From CAXTSE01 sp035554115 (GTDB lineage: Bacteria > Actinomycetota > Actinomycetes > Actinomycetales > Microbacteriaceae): DNA of 64,000 bases. The stretch is taken from contig DATMIW010000071.1 of assembly GCA_035554115.1 (NCBI GenBank), forward strand, positions 1 through 64,000, read 5' to 3'. Under the pieces are notes generated by a model that saw only the letters and a program-made list of their open reading frames with translations, was not told the DNA's origin and did no database searches. This document shows positions 33,513-41,065 of the stretch, in pieces (the first letter of the stretch is position 1; each line of letters starts with the position of its first letter). The translations under genes were made by a program, and so were the position numbers.

Positions 33513-34892
33513 TTATTTGCGGTAGCGATCCCGAGCGAAGGAATCGAACGGCGAAGGTGCGACTGTCGCGCGGATCTGCACCTGGCGGTGAGGCTCGACG
33601 TTGTCGCGAGGAATTGTGAGGCTGTCTCCCCACAGCAGGATCACCTCGGTCCCGGGCTCCGCATGCTCCGGCGCGATCGCCGCAAGCGAGACGAAGCTGC
33701 GATGCGGTGCGAGGTATGCGTACTGCACGCTGTAGCCGACGTGCTGACCGTCGACCAAGAGCGAGTCGTAGTGCGTGAGCGCATAGGCGCTGAAGCCGGC
33801 GTCATTGATGTCAATCGGCTGAGGCGCCAGGCCCTCTTCGGGCCGAAGCATGCTGCCAAACACGTTGGCAAAGTCTTCGTCGTTCCAGACAAGAGCCACC
33901 TTCTGAAGCGCGGGAGGCGTGTCGGCAATCGCTTCGAGAGCTTCGCGGCCGATGAATTCGTGATCGAAGGCGACAAAGTTGGCGTAGCCGATGTCGAAGG
34001 GAGTGACGTAGTAGTCCTCAATGTTCTCCGAATCGAAGCTGCCGCCCAAAGAGCCGACGATGTCGGCTGGCGCCCACTCGCGGAATCCCTCGGTTCCCGT
34101 TCCGCTGTAGAACGCGGGAACTTCATTTCCGAACCATCCCGATTCGAGGTTCGCCGTCCAGTAGGCGAGGAAGCCGACCTCGTGAAGATCGTGCGCTTCG
34201 CCAGCCGCGGCAATTGCGGCCCAGACCTCGGGACCCTCTTCCCAGGGGCCGAAGAGCTCGAAGCCCGGCTTGCCTGCCATACCGTGTCGCAGGCCACGCA
34301 CGGTGTGGCCGGCAATCGTCATCTCGGCGACATGGAAGAAGCGTGTGGGCGGGATTTCCGCGCCTGTCGCTGCAGCCAGGATCGCAAGTGCGTTGGGCCC
34401 CTGGATCTCGTAGCGGTAGTGGACAGGATTGCCACCATCGCGGAAAGGCGTGCTGGGGTCGACGACCAGCGTCAAGTCGTCATCGCCGTGTTCGAGGTGG
34501 TACTGAGTCCACACCGAGACAGGCACGTCGGCGATGAGCTGGAAGTCTTGCTCGCCGTGGCGAATCAGGATGCCATCGCCGATCATGTGCCCGTCGGCGT
34601 TGGTCGCGATGAACTGCTTAGCGGTTCCGGGTGCGAAGCCGACGAAGGAGTTCACGGCCAAACGGCTCAGCGCCTTTTCGGCATCCGGACCGCTCACGAA
34701 CAGGTCGTACATGTGGTGGGACTGGTCCATCAGGGCCGCCGAGTCGTGCCAGGCGGACTGCTCGCTGCGCCAGTTGGTGAACTGCGGGGTGAGCCCATCG
34801 ATGACGAGCGGCAGCGTGAAAGGAACGCTGCGCAGCGCGCGGACGGGATCCGGAGCCGAGGAGAGGAGGTCCTGGATAGTGCGGTGTGTCAT
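33513..34892 (-). CDS. GcvT-like tetrahydrofolate-dependent methyltransferase, LigM/DesA-like
   Basis: A 459-residue GcvT-fold protein (folate-binding YgfZ/GcvT superfamily). Segments include DQSHHMYDLFVSGPDAEKAL, TNADGHMIGDGILIRHGE and a C-terminal GCV_T barrel (GTEVILLWGDS). Length and the NWRSEQSAWHDSAALMD opening match, from recall, the aromatic O-demethylases LigM and DesA, which move a methoxy methyl group to tetrahydrofolate, more than glycine-cleavage GcvT (about 370 aa). No lipoyl protein or glycine decarboxylase gene is near, supporting a demethylase role. Substrate unknown. Fourth gene of the operon, 4 bp after the alpha/beta-fold gene. Confidence 0.8.
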   Translation of the reverse strand: MTHRTIQDLLSSAPDPVRALRSVPFTLPLVIDGLTPQFTNWRSEQSAWHDSAALMDQSHHMYDLFVSGPDAEKALSRLAVNSFVGFAPGTAKQFIATNADGHMIGDGILIRHGEQDFQLIADVPVSVWTQYHLEHGDDDLTLVVDPSTPFRDGGNPVHYRYEIQGPNALAILAAATGAEIPPTRFFHVAEMTIAGHTVRGLRHGMAGKPGFELFGPWEEGPEVWAAIAAAGEAHDLHEVGFLAYWTANLESGWFGNEVPAFYSGTGTEGFREWAPADIVGSLGGSFDSENIEDYYVTPFDIGYANFVAFDHEFIGREALEAIADTPPALQKVALVWNDEDFANVFGSMLRPEEGLAPQPIDINDAGFSAYALTHYDSLLVDGQHVGYSVQYAYLAPHRSFVSLAAIAPEHAEPGTEVILLWGDSLTIPRDNVEPHRQVQIRATVAPSPFDSFARDRYRK

Positions 34893-34896
34893 CTGT

Positions 34897-35733
34897 TTAT
34901 TTGCCTGTCTGGTTGAAGGGGTGGATGAGGTCGGCGATTTTCTGTGGTTCTTGAAGGATGAGGAGATGCTCGGTGTCGACGTCGTCTCCCTCAACGCGCG
35001 TGAGGAGCGCACCGGGGATTAGTTCGGCATAGCGGCGACCGATGGATGCGGCGAGCATCCGTTCGTGCTGTGGCACCAGCACGCGGGTCGGCACACTGAT
35101 CCGCGGCAGATGCTGCTCGAGCTTCAGGTCATAGCGGGGGTTCCAACTCAGCAATGCCTCTGTCGTGAGTTCCGCATAGGCGCGTACTGCCTGCTCGATC
35201 GGGTCACCCTCATCGAAAATTCCGGACCAGCGAGCCGCGTCAGGCCCGAGCATGGCCTCGGCCGCTTGCTCGGGTTCGAGACGGAAGATGTCGACAACGT
35301 CACCGTCTTCGTCCTGCGGTCGAAGGCCGCTGGGAGCGATGAGCGTCAGCGATTCGAGACGTTCGGGGTAGACGGCCGCGAACTCCGCGGCGAGCCAGCC
35401 GCCGAATCCATGGCCGACCAGGTGGACCTTCCCGAGCTTCAGGGTGTCGAGCAGGTCGCGGTAATGCAGCACGACATCGCGGAAGTCGGCAAGCCATGCC
35501 GGTCGAGCCGTGTCTCCGAATCCGGGGTGTTCCGGAGCAATCACGTCAAAGCGGGTGGCCAGCGCGTCGTGGAAGGGAAGCCAGCGGCGAGTGAGAGCTG
35601 CGCCATGAAAGTAGAGAAGGGGCTCTCCGCTCCCCGCGCGCCGATACGCGACGTCGAGGTCATGTACTAGGACGCGCGACGGTGGCGTGTAGTGCGGCCA
35701 AGCTTGGGTCTCGGTCATTTGGGTCTCGGTCAT
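34897..35733 (-). CDS. Alpha/beta hydrolase-fold protein lacking the nucleophile Ser (copy 1)
   Basis: A 278-residue alpha/beta hydrolase-fold protein (MhpC-like): LLYFHGAALTRRW, APEHPGFGDTARP, then the elbow VHLVGHGFGGW where Gly stands at the position of the catalytic Ser. The acid position is also altered (VLVPQHERML), while a C-terminal His remains (DTEHLLILQEP). It is clearly paralogous to 38216-39046, sharing WPHYT, VIAPEHPGFGD, HLVGHG and SWNPRYD. The N-terminus has a tandem MTETQMTETQ duplication; either Met could start. It overlaps the DapB-like gene as ATGA. Ordinary ester hydrolysis is unlikely; lyase, dioxygenase or binding function is open. Confidence 0.85.
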   Translation of the reverse strand: MTETQMTETQAWPHYTPPSRVLVHDLDVAYRRAGSGEPLLYFHGAALTRRWLPFHDALATRFDVIAPEHPGFGDTARPAWLADFRDVVLHYRDLLDTLKLGKVHLVGHGFGGWLAAEFAAVYPERLESLTLIAPSGLRPQDEDGDVVDIFRLEPEQAAEAMLGPDAARWSGIFDEGDPIEQAVRAYAELTTEALLSWNPRYDLKLEQHLPRISVPTRVLVPQHERMLAASIGRRYAELIPGALLTRVEGDDVDTEHLLILQEPQKIADLIHPFNQTGK

Positions 35734-36737
35734 TTCTGTCGCTCCGTTTCGCGGGAGGCGGGCCTGTCTGCCGGGTGCCGGTATGTAGCAGGCGGGAGCC
35801 ATGCCGCCGTATGGAAGCCGGGTGCCGCCTCCCGGATGTCCTCGAGTCGTGCGACCGGCACCACATCTGTGATGCGGCCACCCGGAAATGGGCGGTGTTC
35901 GAGGTGAAGCTCGGGATCGCCCGAGATGGTAACTTCGTCGACCGTGGTTGCGCCCTCGTCAAGCAGGGCGGTGACGATGGTCCCGCGGAGCTTCACGCCC
36001 TCCAAGGTGTGAACGATGGAGGTCTCGGAGAAGCCCACCAGCTCTCCCGCCTCGACGGTGCGGTCGGCTGATCGCCACACCGTTGCGACATCTCTCGTGA
36101 CTGGCCGGATGTCTCGCTCAATTTCGCCGGGCGTCAGGCCCAGCCGCGTGGCTAAGACTCGCAGCGGTCCGCCGAGTACCGGAGCATCGAGAGACAGCAC
36201 TTCGTCGCGAAGGCGCACGAACTCCGACTCCGGCAATCCCGCGCCGAGATGCTGGGCGACAGACACGGCGAGCGAATCGAGATCGACGTGATGGGTGATC
36301 GTCACCGAGTCAATTCGAGCCATCGAGGCCGCCGCAACGGCAGGTACATGCACCCACCAGACGTCTTGGACGCCGGTGCCGAGCATCCGAACTCCGTGCT
36401 GCTTGGCGAGGGAGTCGAGGCGCTCGCGCCATTCGCGCGGGGGATCGAATGCGTCCGGATGGATGGTGACGACATCGAGACCGCGAGCGAGCAGTTCTCG
36501 GGCTATTTCTTCGAGGCCCGCGAGGTCGACGGGCGCGGTGACGACGGCGGCGTCAGCTGTCAGATCTGGCGCGAGCTCGGCGACGTCGGCGCGGGCATGA
36601 TCCGATGATGCGAACCCTGTGACGGGGCGACCCGCGAGGGCAGGATCGACAATCGCGACCACGTCATGGCCTCGCTCGGCCGCGAGGGTGGCGATCCGTC
36701 GTCCGTGCATGCCGAATCCGACGAATATGAGTCTCAT
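35730..36737 (-). CDS. DapB-like NAD(P)-dependent dehydrogenase
   Basis: A 335-residue oxidoreductase beginning MRLIFVGFGMHGRRIATLAA, a Rossmann motif, with GLDVVTIHPDAFDPP and later GTGVQDVWWVHVPAVAAAS, a layout like dihydrodipicolinate reductase-related amino acid or imine dehydrogenases such as 2,4-diaminopentanoate dehydrogenase. The true lysine enzyme DapB is shorter (about 250 aa), and no lysine gene is near, so a catabolic dehydrogenation is more likely. It is coupled by 4-bp overlaps to both the LLM gene before and the alpha/beta-fold gene after. Confidence 0.75.
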   Translation of the reverse strand: MRLIFVGFGMHGRRIATLAAERGHDVVAIVDPALAGRPVTGFASSDHARADVAELAPDLTADAAVVTAPVDLAGLEEIARELLARGLDVVTIHPDAFDPPREWRERLDSLAKQHGVRMLGTGVQDVWWVHVPAVAAASMARIDSVTITHHVDLDSLAVSVAQHLGAGLPESEFVRLRDEVLSLDAPVLGGPLRVLATRLGLTPGEIERDIRPVTRDVATVWRSADRTVEAGELVGFSETSIVHTLEGVKLRGTIVTALLDEGATTVDEVTISGDPELHLEHRPFPGGRITDVVPVARLEDIREAAPGFHTAAWLPPATYRHPADRPASRETERQK

Positions 36738-38038
36738 GAGGGCCGCGCCATCGTCGGTGCGGTGAAGGCATCGACCGTGCCGAGATCCGGCAATGTCACG
36801 GAGGGGCGACCGAGAGTGCCTCCTTCGCGTGCAACGGCCTCGACGATGTTCGAGTGGCCGACGGGGGGAGTTCGCGACCAGATGGGCGCGCCGTCCGGTG
36901 CTCGGAACGCGGGGATGACCTCCTCGGCCAGTAGGGTCAGCGATTTTTCCTTTTGCCAGAGCGGGAGGCTCGAGGTGTCGAGCACGACCGCTCCGGCACC
37001 GAGCTGGTCGGTGAGGTCGAGGAGGCGTTTACGCACAGTTTCGGGTGAGCCTGCGACGAGCCAGTTCTCTTCGATCAGGCGCTCCCACGTCATTTTCGCG
37101 GGGTCGGCATCTTCGCTGCGGTATCCACCGCCCAGTACGCCACGGAGTCCGGCTTCTGACTGGTATCCCGGCGGGAAGGAGTCGGCAAAGGGGTGGCTGA
37201 AGACATTTTGGTACTGCCAGAGCAGCATCGGCTCGTATTCGCGACGGGCTTGCTCATCGGTCTCCGCCACATACACCTGAAAGAATGCGGCGATCTGTTC
37301 GCGCGGGGGTTCATAGCCGTGGTTGCGGCATAGCTGGCGGAAGAGCTCGGTGTTCTTCAGCAGCAGATCCCAGGGCACGAAGACGGTCTGGTACACGTAG
37401 TGGTTCTCGGCAGCTAGCTCGAGCGACTCGCGTGAGCCCGCTGCGGGAATCCAGATGGGCGGATGCGGCGTCTGCACCGGCTTGGGCCACAGGTTGACGT
37501 GCGGCACATGAAAGTGGTCGCCGTTCCACGCGAAAGGGCCGTCGTCGGTAAGGGCCCGAATGAACAGGTCGTGGGCTTCACGATGACGCGAGCGTGCCTG
37601 CGCCGGGTTGGGGATCCCATAGGAGTGGTACTGAGATCCGACGCCGAGAGGAAGTCCCACCGACAGTCGGCCGCGTGAAACCAGATCGGCGAATGCCACC
37701 TCTTCAGCCATCCGTACAGGCGACAGATACGCGTTGAGAATCGGGCCGACCGCATTAATACGGATACCGGACGTCTGTCCCGCAACCCAGGCGGCAGCCT
37801 GAAGAGCGTTCCCGACAATTCCTACCGCACCGCCGTGTTGTTCCGTGAGGGTGGCTCCGTCGAAGCCGAGGCGTTCGAGGAGCTGGACGGTCTGCAGGAT
37901 CTCATCGAGCACACGACGGGAGCGCTCGGGCCGCCCGTAGGTGGTCGGAAGGTCGATGGTGAGCGTCTGACCGTCTGCCAGGGCAGGCAGGGCCGTATAG
38001 CTGACGTCACAGGTTGCATGGAACTCAAGATGGGCCAC
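36734..38038 (-). CDS. LLM class flavin-dependent monooxygenase (copy 1)
   Basis: A 434-residue luciferase-like TIM-barrel flavoenzyme. RLGFDGATLTEQHGG, AVGPILNAYLSPVRMAEEVA, SRGRLSVGLPLGVGSQYHSY and HPPIWIPAAGS are family signatures. It is a clear paralog of 39055-40374. LLM enzymes use reduced FMN or F420 and oxygenate ketones, sulfonates or heteroaromatics, including type II Baeyer-Villiger reactions. It is the first gene of the ten-gene minus-strand operon, starting at GTG 38036-38038 next to the central palindromic promoter region. No dedicated flavin reductase is encoded in the cluster. Confidence 0.88.
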   Translation of the reverse strand: MAHLEFHATCDVSYTALPALADGQTLTIDLPTTYGRPERSRRVLDEILQTVQLLERLGFDGATLTEQHGGAVGIVGNALQAAAWVAGQTSGIRINAVGPILNAYLSPVRMAEEVAFADLVSRGRLSVGLPLGVGSQYHSYGIPNPAQARSRHREAHDLFIRALTDDGPFAWNGDHFHVPHVNLWPKPVQTPHPPIWIPAAGSRESLELAAENHYVYQTVFVPWDLLLKNTELFRQLCRNHGYEPPREQIAAFFQVYVAETDEQARREYEPMLLWQYQNVFSHPFADSFPPGYQSEAGLRGVLGGGYRSEDADPAKMTWERLIEENWLVAGSPETVRKRLLDLTDQLGAGAVVLDTSSLPLWQKEKSLTLLAEEVIPAFRAPDGAPIWSRTPPVGHSNIVEAVAREGGTLGRPSVTLPDLGTVDAFTAPTMARPS

Positions 38039-38215
38039 GTTGCCGTCTCCGAAGGGGATACACCTGCTCGAAAATGGCTCGCAAGCTAGCGATTATTATC
38101 AAGCTACCTGAAACATAGGTAGCCAGCTCGGTCTTGTCAAGACTCCTATTTATAATGATTGACGTCGAGACTGCCTCGCTCTACTATCAAGGCAATTGAT
38201 AACAATGAGGATGTC
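38039..38215. promoter_or_regulatory. Divergent promoter region with three palindromes
   Basis: This AT-rich 177-bp region separates the two halves of the catabolic island. It contains GCTACCT-N7-AGGTAGC (38103-38123), the perfect palindrome GTCTTG-T-CAAGAC (38131-38143) and TATCAA-GGCAA-TTGATA (38185-38201), the last just before the plus-strand ribosome site. These are plausible MarR operators controlling both directions; no riboswitch is seen. Confidence 0.6.
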
Positions 38216-39046
38216 ATGACTGACCAAAAATCACCGAGTGAAGATCGCTGGCCTCACTACACAGCGCCGGAATTTGTTGACGTGGCTGGCACCTCGGTGG
38301 CGTATCGTCGCCGCGGCACCGGAGACGCATTGCTTTTCTTGCACGGCCTCGGGCCGACGCGGATTTGGCAACCGATGCTGGAACAGTTGGCCGGGATTCA
38401 CGACGTCATCGCCCCGGAGCATCCCGGATTCGGGGACAGTCCGCTTCCGCGCTGGATCCGAACATTTGACGACCTCGTGCTGCACTACGACGCTTTCCTC
38501 GATCTCATGGGCGTCGACCGGGTGCACCTCGTGGGCCACGGCCTGGGGGGATGGGCAGCAGCCGACCTTGCCCTGCACTATCCGCGTCGCTTCGCGAGCG
38601 TGACACTTATCGCACCCAGTGGGGTGAGGCTTGTCGATACACCGTCCATCGATGTCTTCCGCATGCTCGACCACGAGTTCCGTAGCGCGCTCTTCAACGG
38701 GCGGGATGAGCGTTACGCCGAGTTCCTCGATCAGGAGGGGGCGCCCGAGGATGCGATTCGCGCGCTTGCCGAGGGGATCCCAACGGCGCGACTTTCTTGG
38801 AATCCGCGATACGACATCCGACTTGATCACCGACTTGCCCGTATCTCGGCACCGTCTCTCGTGCTCGCCGTCGAAGATGACCGCGTTGTGCCGACGAGTA
38901 GTGCTGCGCGATTCGCGGAGCTGATCCCGCACTCGACCCTTCACACCATTCCTGGCCGTCCCGGCGAACCCAGCTCCCACGCTGTGGCTCTGGAGCAGCC
39001 TGACGTTGTCGCGGCGGCTATCGCTGCACACACCACTGCCTCATAA
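38216..39046 (+). CDS. Alpha/beta hydrolase-fold protein lacking the nucleophile Ser (copy 2)
   Basis: A 276-residue paralog of 34897-35733. Oxyanion motif LLFLHGLGPTRIW, VIAPEHPGFGDSPLPRW, elbow VHLVGHGLGGW with Gly in place of Ser, an acid-like loop VEDDRVVPTSS and a late His in EPSSHAVALEQP. Acid and His positions thus look retained while the nucleophile is not. ATG 38216 has GAGGA 4 nt upstream; an earlier in-frame ATG 57 bp upstream would disrupt the TATCAA/TTGATA palindrome region. It opens the plus-strand half of the island, 8 bp before the LLM gene. Confidence 0.86.
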   Translation: MTDQKSPSEDRWPHYTAPEFVDVAGTSVAYRRRGTGDALLFLHGLGPTRIWQPMLEQLAGIHDVIAPEHPGFGDSPLPRWIRTFDDLVLHYDAFLDLMGVDRVHLVGHGLGGWAAADLALHYPRRFASVTLIAPSGVRLVDTPSIDVFRMLDHEFRSALFNGRDERYAEFLDQEGAPEDAIRALAEGIPTARLSWNPRYDIRLDHRLARISAPSLVLAVEDDRVVPTSSAARFAELIPHSTLHTIPGRPGEPSSHAVALEQPDVVAAAIAAHTTAS

Positions 39047-39054
39047 GGAGACGC

Positions 39055-40374
39055 ATGAACGACTACGACTTCCATGTCATCCTCGACGGCGCGTACCCGA
39101 ACGTTCCGCGCGCCGACGATCGCAAGTCGAACTACATCGATTTGCCGAACGACTATTACGACAGTGACCTGGGGCAAAAGGTCATGGAAGACCAACTCGA
39201 ACAGTTCGTGTCGCTTGAGCGGCTGGGTTTCGACGGGGCCATTGTCAGCGAACAGCACAATGGGCCGATCGGTCTCTGGGGCAACCCGATGCTCGCAGGC
39301 GCATATTTGGCAGGGCGAACGAACAACATCACGATCGGGGTTGTGGGGCCGCTGATCAATGCCTACCGAACTCCGGTGCGCCTTGCAGAAGAAATCGCGA
39401 ACCTCGACATTCTGACCCGCGGGCGCTTGCTCTTCGGGCTGCCGTTAGGCCACGGAATGCAACACCATTCGCTGGGCGTCATGAACTCGGCTGAAGCCCG
39501 CGAGAGGTACCTCGAATCTCACGATCTGCTCATGGCCGCACTCACCCGGCCCGGGCCTTTCGAATGGAAGGGGGAGTACTTCAATGTGCCGTATGTCAAT
39601 CTGTGGCCGCGGCCCATTCAAAAGCCGCACCCCCCAATCTTCATTCCCGGCGGAGGGTCGGTTGAGACGCTGCGATTGGTGGCAAAACACCGCTACACCT
39701 ATCAGGGAACTCTGTCCCCTCGCCCGGCTCGTATCGCAAACATCGCGCGTCTTCGAGAGTTTTGCGAGGAGGAGGGCTACGAGATGGATCGGCGCCAGGC
39801 GGCGCTGGTGGTTGCTGTGCATGTCGCAGAGACGGATGCGCAGGCTCGCCTCGAAACAGAGGCTCACGACCTCTGGCAGTACCAGAACTTCTTCAAGTCT
39901 CCGTGGCACGACAATTTTCCCCCCGGCTATGTCAGCGAAGAGTCCCTACGTCGCTCCATGGCGGGTGGGTACCGCTCGAAGCCTCTTACCGACTTGACCT
40001 ACGACGAGCTTGTCGAGAATGGCTGGGTGGTTGCGGGTTCGCCGGAGACCGTGGCAGACACCTTGACGGAATACCTCGACGAGATGGGTGCCGGTGTGGT
40101 GGTGCTCGCGATGAACGTGGGAACGAAACCGAAGTGGCTTGCGGATAAGTCACTGGCTCTCTTTGCCGAGCAGGTGATTCCCCGGATGCGCCGCGGCGGT
40201 CGCCCCCGTTGGGCAGGAGGCGAACTGCCCGGACACGAAACGCTTGCGCAATTCGGAGCCCGCCGCTCCGCCGCTCGTCCCGCCGCTCCACGGCCCACCG
40301 CCTATGTCGATGGTCGGCTCATTGACGTGGAAACTTCTCATCTCGAGGAGCTTCGCCATGCGGACGGCAACTAA
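39055..40374 (+). CDS. LLM class flavin-dependent monooxygenase (copy 2)
   Basis: A 439-residue luciferase-like monooxygenase paralogous to 36734-38038: RLGFDGAIVSEQHNGP, VVGPLINAYRTPVRLAEEIA, TRGRLLFGLPLGHGMQHHS and HPPIFIPGGGSVETL correspond position by position. The C-terminal 40 residues are Ala/Pro/Arg-rich and differ from copy 1. A ribosome site (AAGGAG) sits 6 nt before the ATG. Two LLM enzymes plus two alpha/beta-fold partners suggest two successive ring- or chain-cleaving steps, or two related substrates. The MarR gene follows. Confidence 0.88.
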   Translation: MNDYDFHVILDGAYPNVPRADDRKSNYIDLPNDYYDSDLGQKVMEDQLEQFVSLERLGFDGAIVSEQHNGPIGLWGNPMLAGAYLAGRTNNITIGVVGPLINAYRTPVRLAEEIANLDILTRGRLLFGLPLGHGMQHHSLGVMNSAEARERYLESHDLLMAALTRPGPFEWKGEYFNVPYVNLWPRPIQKPHPPIFIPGGGSVETLRLVAKHRYTYQGTLSPRPARIANIARLREFCEEEGYEMDRRQAALVVAVHVAETDAQARLETEAHDLWQYQNFFKSPWHDNFPPGYVSEESLRRSMAGGYRSKPLTDLTYDELVENGWVVAGSPETVADTLTEYLDEMGAGVVVLAMNVGTKPKWLADKSLALFAEQVIPRMRRGGRPRWAGGELPGHETLAQFGARRSAARPAAPRPTAYVDGRLIDVETSHLEELRHADGN

Positions 40375-40420
40375 CGCGCGGGATCTCGCCCCTCGAGGAG
40401 ACTCGGGTAGGTTGACCGTC

Positions 40421-40900
40421 ATGACCTCCGACGCCTCCGAAACCCCGGATGAGGCGCCTCCGCGATTGCCGGGGCTCATCTTTGACGCTGAGCGCCGCTT
40501 CCATATCCATGCCGCCGCGCTGCTTCAAGAACAGGGCCTGACCCTGACCGAGTGGACGGCGCTCGCGATCATCTGGGAGGACGGCCAGCCGCGATCTTCT
40601 GCCGATCTCGCCCGCAAGGCGTACGTTTCGGCTCAGGCGATGGGCCAGGTTCTGACCACTCTGGAGGAGCGGAGTCTGATCCAACGCACCCCCGACCCGA
40701 GCCATGGTCGGCGGCTCCTCGTCGAACTGACACAAGAAGGGCTTGACCTCGTAGACAGATGTCAGGAGGTGCTTCGCGTAGCGGAGAAGCGGTTCCTCGA
40801 GCCTCTCTCTCGGCGCGAGAAAGAGTTCTTCCTCAGCTTGTTGGAAGCATGCGTTACCGACGCAGCGGGTCAGCATCTCACCGACGATCCCGCAGTCTGA
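40421..40900 (+). CDS. MarR family transcriptional regulator
   Basis: A 159-residue winged-helix regulator: LTLTEWTALAIIWEDGQPRS, ADLARKAYVSAQAMGQVLTT (recognition helix), LEERSLIQRTPDPSHGRRLL (wing) and a C-terminal dimerisation helix. The start at 40421 has the leaderless element TAGGTT 7 nt upstream; an alternative ATG at 40358 has a good GAGGAG site but lies within the LLM gene. As the only regulator in the island it probably senses the substrate and controls both divergent operons through the palindromes at 38103-38201. Confidence 0.88.
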   Translation: MTSDASETPDEAPPRLPGLIFDAERRFHIHAAALLQEQGLTLTEWTALAIIWEDGQPRSSADLARKAYVSAQAMGQVLTTLEERSLIQRTPDPSHGRRLLVELTQEGLDLVDRCQEVLRVAEKRFLEPLSRREKEFFLSLLEACVTDAAGQHLTDDPAV

Positions 40901-40937
40901 CTGGGCGGAATGCTGCACGCCAGCTAGGCTGACCTCG

Positions 40938-41026
40938 AACACGGGAGTCCGGTATGCCGGGCTGAGAGGGAGCGAAACAACGCTCCGACCGTCGAACCTG
41001 ATCCGGATCATGCCGGCGCAGGGAGG
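40938..41026 (+). promoter_or_regulatory. TPP riboswitch (THI element)
   Basis: Conserved aptamer parts occur in order: ACGGGAGTCC (P1/P2 5' side), GCTGAGAGGG (40961-40970), a variable stem GAGCG...CGCTC, then GAACCTGATCCGGATCATGC and CGGCGCAGGGAGG. The order and spacing are those of the thiamine pyrophosphate riboswitch. It lies between the MarR gene and the YkoE-type gene, so thiamine surplus should lower transporter expression. Confidence 0.93.
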
Positions 41027-41039
41027 CCTCTTGAAACCC

Positions 41040-41062
41040 GTGCCATTTCATCTGAAAGGCAC
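41040..41062 (+). promoter_or_regulatory. Hairpin covering the ribosome site of the thiamine transporter
   Basis: GTGCC-A-TTTCA-TC-TGAAA-GGCAC folds into a 10-bp stem with a single bulge. Its 3' arm contains GAAAGG, the ribosome site of the gene starting at 41066. It is therefore a likely translational expression platform for the TPP riboswitch directly upstream. Confidence 0.7.
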
Positions 41063-41065
41063 GAA

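Noticed and set aside
33465..34916. Plus-strand open frame of 483 codons opposite the GcvT-like gene
   Set aside because: No domain or ribosome site, and it fully overlaps a gene with clear family signatures and operon context.
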